A program made the position numbers and the translations under genes. From Geodermatophilaceae bacterium (lineage in GTDB: Bacteria; Actinomycetota; Actinomycetes; Mycobacteriales; Geodermatophilaceae), in contig JACCUF010000458.1 of NCBI GenBank assembly GCA_013811975.1, forward strand, positions 1-8,817: a stretch of DNA of 8,817 nt. Reading direction: 5' to 3'. The notes beneath the pieces are model-generated. The model made no database searches. It worked only from the letters and a program-made list of their open reading frames with translations, and was not told the DNA's origin. Shown here piece by piece: positions 7,273-8,817 of this stretch. Positions within the stretch are counted from its first letter, which is position 1. Each line of letters opens with the position of its first letter.

Positions 7273-7812
7273 GTGACCTCCGAGGCTTTCACCCTGGTCC
7301 GGCACGCCATGCCGCAGCAGGTACCGGACGAGGACCCAAGCACCTGGCGGCTCGGACCGGAGGGTGTCGCCGCGGCGCGGCAGCTGTCGAGCGTCGTTCC
7401 CCAGGACACCTACCTAGTGGCCAGCCCTGAGCCCAAAGCCTGCGCCACCGCCCTGTTGGTCACTGGCAGGGAACCGGCGCTGGACGTGCGCCTGGTCGAG
7501 GTACGCCGACCCAGTCGATGGAACTCCGCGCACCGCAGCGATGCCCGCCGTTACCTCAGTGGCGAGAGTGTCATCGGCTGGGAGGATCAGGACGACGTCA
7601 TACGACGGATCAGCGAATCCCTGGACGACCATCAGGAGCGCGCCGGACAACGACGGCTGGTCGTCGTCGGCCACGGCATCAGCGCAACCCTGTGGGTTGC
7701 CGCAGCCCTCGGCCTCGACGCGGTCCGCTGGTGGAAGTCCCTGCGGTTCCCGGACGCTTGGGAGATCGACCTGCACACGCTGCGCGCGCACCGCATCGAG
7801 GCCGTGGCCTGA
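7273..7812 (+). CDS. Histidine phosphatase (phosphoglycerate mutase-like) family protein
   Basis: From GTG 7273 the product has 179 residues and no signal peptide or membrane segment. It belongs to the histidine phosphatase superfamily: TLVRHAMP (7-14) carries the phospho-accepting His H11 with R10, in the RHA rather than RHG form; ASPEPKACATA (50-60) is the second phosphate-pocket motif, with Lys55 where the family usually has Arg; and VVGHGISATLW (131-141) gives the second conserved His, H134. E76 could be the general acid. The frame is open upstream to 7048, but that part overlaps the divergent gene and lacks similarity, so the short start is preferred. The ribosome binding site is weak. 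The substrate is unknown: small actinobacterial members range from sugar-phosphate and nucleotide phosphatases to SixA-like proteins. It leads the plus-strand group with the dehydratase 69 nt downstream; that gap shows no further feature. Confidence 0.85.
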   Translation: MTSEAFTLVRHAMPQQVPDEDPSTWRLGPEGVAAARQLSSVVPQDTYLVASPEPKACATALLVTGREPALDVRLVEVRRPSRWNSAHRSDARRYLSGESVIGWEDQDDVIRRISESLDDHQERAGQRRLVVVGHGISATLWVAAALGLDAVRWWKSLRFPDAWEIDLHTLRAHRIEAVA

Positions 7813-7881
7813 CACCGGCGCATCCCGCGACTCCTTCGACGGCAAGGACGGCCCAGAGGACGGCGTGGCGGATAGGCCAGG

Positions 7882-8352
7882 ATGGCAGGCATGACGACGA
7901 CGATCGCCAGCCCTGACGCCTTGCTCGACATGGCCGGCTCAGACCTGGGTACCAGCGATTGGGTGGAGATTGCGCAGTCCGACGTGGACGCCTTCGCCAA
8001 GGCCACCAGGGACGAACAGTGGATCCACGTGGACCCCGAGCGCGCCGCCGCGGGTCCCTTCGGCCGTACCATCGTGCACGGTTACATGACCCTGTCCATG
8101 TTGGTCCCGCTGCTACACAACACCTTCCAGGTGAATGGCGTGGCCATGGGCATCAACTACGGGCTGAACAAGGTTCGCTTCCCGGCACCGACACCGGTCG
8201 GCTCGCGGGTCCGTGTGCATGCCGAGCTGGTCAACGCGGAGCGGGTCAGCGGCGGGGTGCAGGCTGTCGTCGACGCGACGGTCGAAGCCGAGGGAGTCGA
8301 CAAGCCAGTCTGTGTCGCCCAGTCGATCGTGCGCTACTACCCCGCTCAGTAG
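7882..8352 (+). CDS. htdZ: MaoC-family (R)-specific enoyl-CoA hydratase / 3-hydroxyacyl-thioester dehydratase, HtdZ-like
   Basis: This single-hotdog hydratase interconverts trans-2-enoyl thioesters and (R)-3-hydroxyacyl thioesters in acyl-CoA metabolism. The 156-residue protein carries the hydratase motif ATRDEQWIHVDPERA (41-55), with the catalytic pair D44 and H49, followed by GPFGRTIVHGYMTLSML (58-74) and INYGLNKVRFPAPTPVGSR (91-109). These stretches closely match what I remember of Mycobacterium tuberculosis HtdZ (Rv0130), and the ending SIVRYYPAQ also fits. Length is normal for the family. Two ATGs are possible. That at 7882 gives the same N-terminal length as Rv0130; that at 7891 has AGGA 8 nt upstream. 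The gene is followed after 25 nt by the phosphorylase on the same strand. A link to propionate metabolism is possible through shared acyl-CoA chemistry but is not shown by the sequence. Confidence 0.93.
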   Translation: MAGMTTTIASPDALLDMAGSDLGTSDWVEIAQSDVDAFAKATRDEQWIHVDPERAAAGPFGRTIVHGYMTLSMLVPLLHNTFQVNGVAMGINYGLNKVRFPAPTPVGSRVRVHAELVNAERVSGGVQAVVDATVEAEGVDKPVCVAQSIVRYYPAQ

Positions 8353-8363
8353 GGCCGCCGGGC

Positions 8364-8369
8364 TAAGCT
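8364..8369 (+). promoter_or_regulatory. Candidate -10 box for leaderless transcription of the phosphorylase gene
   Basis: TAAGCT fits the actinobacterial -10 pattern TANNNT and ends 8 nt before ATG 8378, the spacing expected when transcription begins at or beside the start codon. The 25-nt gap has no Shine-Dalgarno sequence, which supports a leaderless start. There is no recognisable -35. A chance match or read-through from the dehydratase gene is possible. Confidence 0.3.
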
Positions 8370-8377
8370 CCGCCGCC

Positions 8378-8817
8378 ATGTCATCGACCGACCTCATCGC
8401 CGCAGCCGGAGCCGCGGCCGCGCTGCGAGACGCCCTGCCGCCGAGCACCCCCACTGTTGCCGTTGTCATGGGGTCCGGGTGGTTCCCAGCCGCCGACGTG
8501 CTCGGTGAGCCGTTGGCCGAGATCTCAGCTGCCGACCTTCCCGGGTTCACCGCCCCCAGCGTGGTCGGGCACAGCGGCAGGGTCCGGCTGATCGAAGCAG
8601 GACAGCGACAGGCCCTCGTCTTCCTCGGCCGTACCCACCTCTACGAGGGCCATGGAGTTGCCCAGGTCGCACACGCCGTTCGTACCGCAGCCGCCGCGGG
8701 CGTCGAGACGATCATTCTCACCAACGCGGCCGGGGGACTGCGTGCGGGCTTCACCGTCGGCCAGCCGGTCCTGATCAGCGACCACCTCAACCTGACCGCG
8801 ACCTCCCCATTGACCGG
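8378..8817 (+). CDS. punA: Purine nucleoside phosphorylase, trimeric type, N-terminal 146 residues (cut by window edge)
   Basis: The product cleaves purine nucleosides with phosphate to the free base and (deoxy)ribose 1-phosphate in purine salvage. The visible 146 residues of about 270 hold the family's phosphate and nucleoside site: VVMGSGWFPAAD (29-40) with S33, H65 in GHSGR, LGRTHLYEG (83-91) with R85, H87 and Y89, and LTNAAGGLR (114-122) with N116-A117-A118. Numbering runs one ahead of the bovine enzyme (Ser33, His64, Arg84, His86, Tyr88, Asn115). GSGW instead of GSGL is what I remember from mycobacterial homologues. The ATG at 8378 has no Shine-Dalgarno but has a possible leaderless promoter just upstream. 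The reading frame is intact to the last base. In mycobacteria this gene (annotated deoD) neighbours the amiA1/amiB1 amidohydrolases, as here. Confidence 0.95.
   Translation, partial: MSSTDLIAAAGAAAALRDALPPSTPTVAVVMGSGWFPAADVLGEPLAEISAADLPGFTAPSVVGHSGRVRLIEAGQRQALVFLGRTHLYEGHGVAQVAHAVRTAAAAGVETIILTNAAGGLRAGFTVGQPVLISDHLNLTATSPLT

Overview
The window reads as chromosomal DNA from a high-GC actinobacterium. Evidence is the strong G/C bias at third codon positions, GTG starts, a two-subunit methylmalonyl-CoA mutase of the Propionibacterium/mycobacterial type, a MaoC protein very like mycobacterial HtdZ, and a trimeric purine nucleoside phosphorylase with the actinobacterial 'GSGW' P-loop variant. 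I cannot name the genus.

Layout. Two divergent gene groups meet at a gap near 7107-7272. Reading leftward (- strand) are an M20D metallo-amidohydrolase (7106-5880), mutA (5872-3893), mutB (3896-1680), a 63-nt inverted repeat (1603-1665), meaB (1577-597), a PhnB-like VOC-fold gene broken by a frameshift (481-69), and perhaps the first codons of another gene at the left edge (21-1). Spacing is tight at the top of this group: 7 nt from the amidohydrolase stop to mutA, then an ATGA overlap of mutA with mutB. This suggests one transcript at least through mutB and probably through meaB. Reading rightward (+ strand) are a histidine-phosphatase-family protein (7273-7812), an HtdZ-like MaoC dehydratase (7882-8352) and a purine nucleoside phosphorylase cut by the window edge (8378-8817).

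How the genes work together. MutA and MutB form the adenosylcobalamin-dependent mutase that interconverts (R)-methylmalonyl-CoA and succinyl-CoA, the last step of propionyl-CoA assimilation. MeaB is its G-protein chaperone for cofactor loading and protection. The MaoC enzyme hydrates enoyl-CoA and could feed the same odd-chain or short-chain acyl-CoA economy, but it lies on the other strand. The amidohydrolase and phosphorylase belong to acyl-amide and purine salvage chemistry. In mycobacteria amiA/amiB-type amidohydrolases also sit beside the purine nucleoside phosphorylase, so this half looks like conserved synteny.

I see no convincing undescribed system. There are no tRNA or rRNA genes, CRISPR array, transposase, phage gene or defence module. 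The points most worth a second look are the palindromic repeat between mutB and meaB, the single-base frameshift in the VOC gene, and the probable co-transcription of an M20D hydrolase with the mutase genes.
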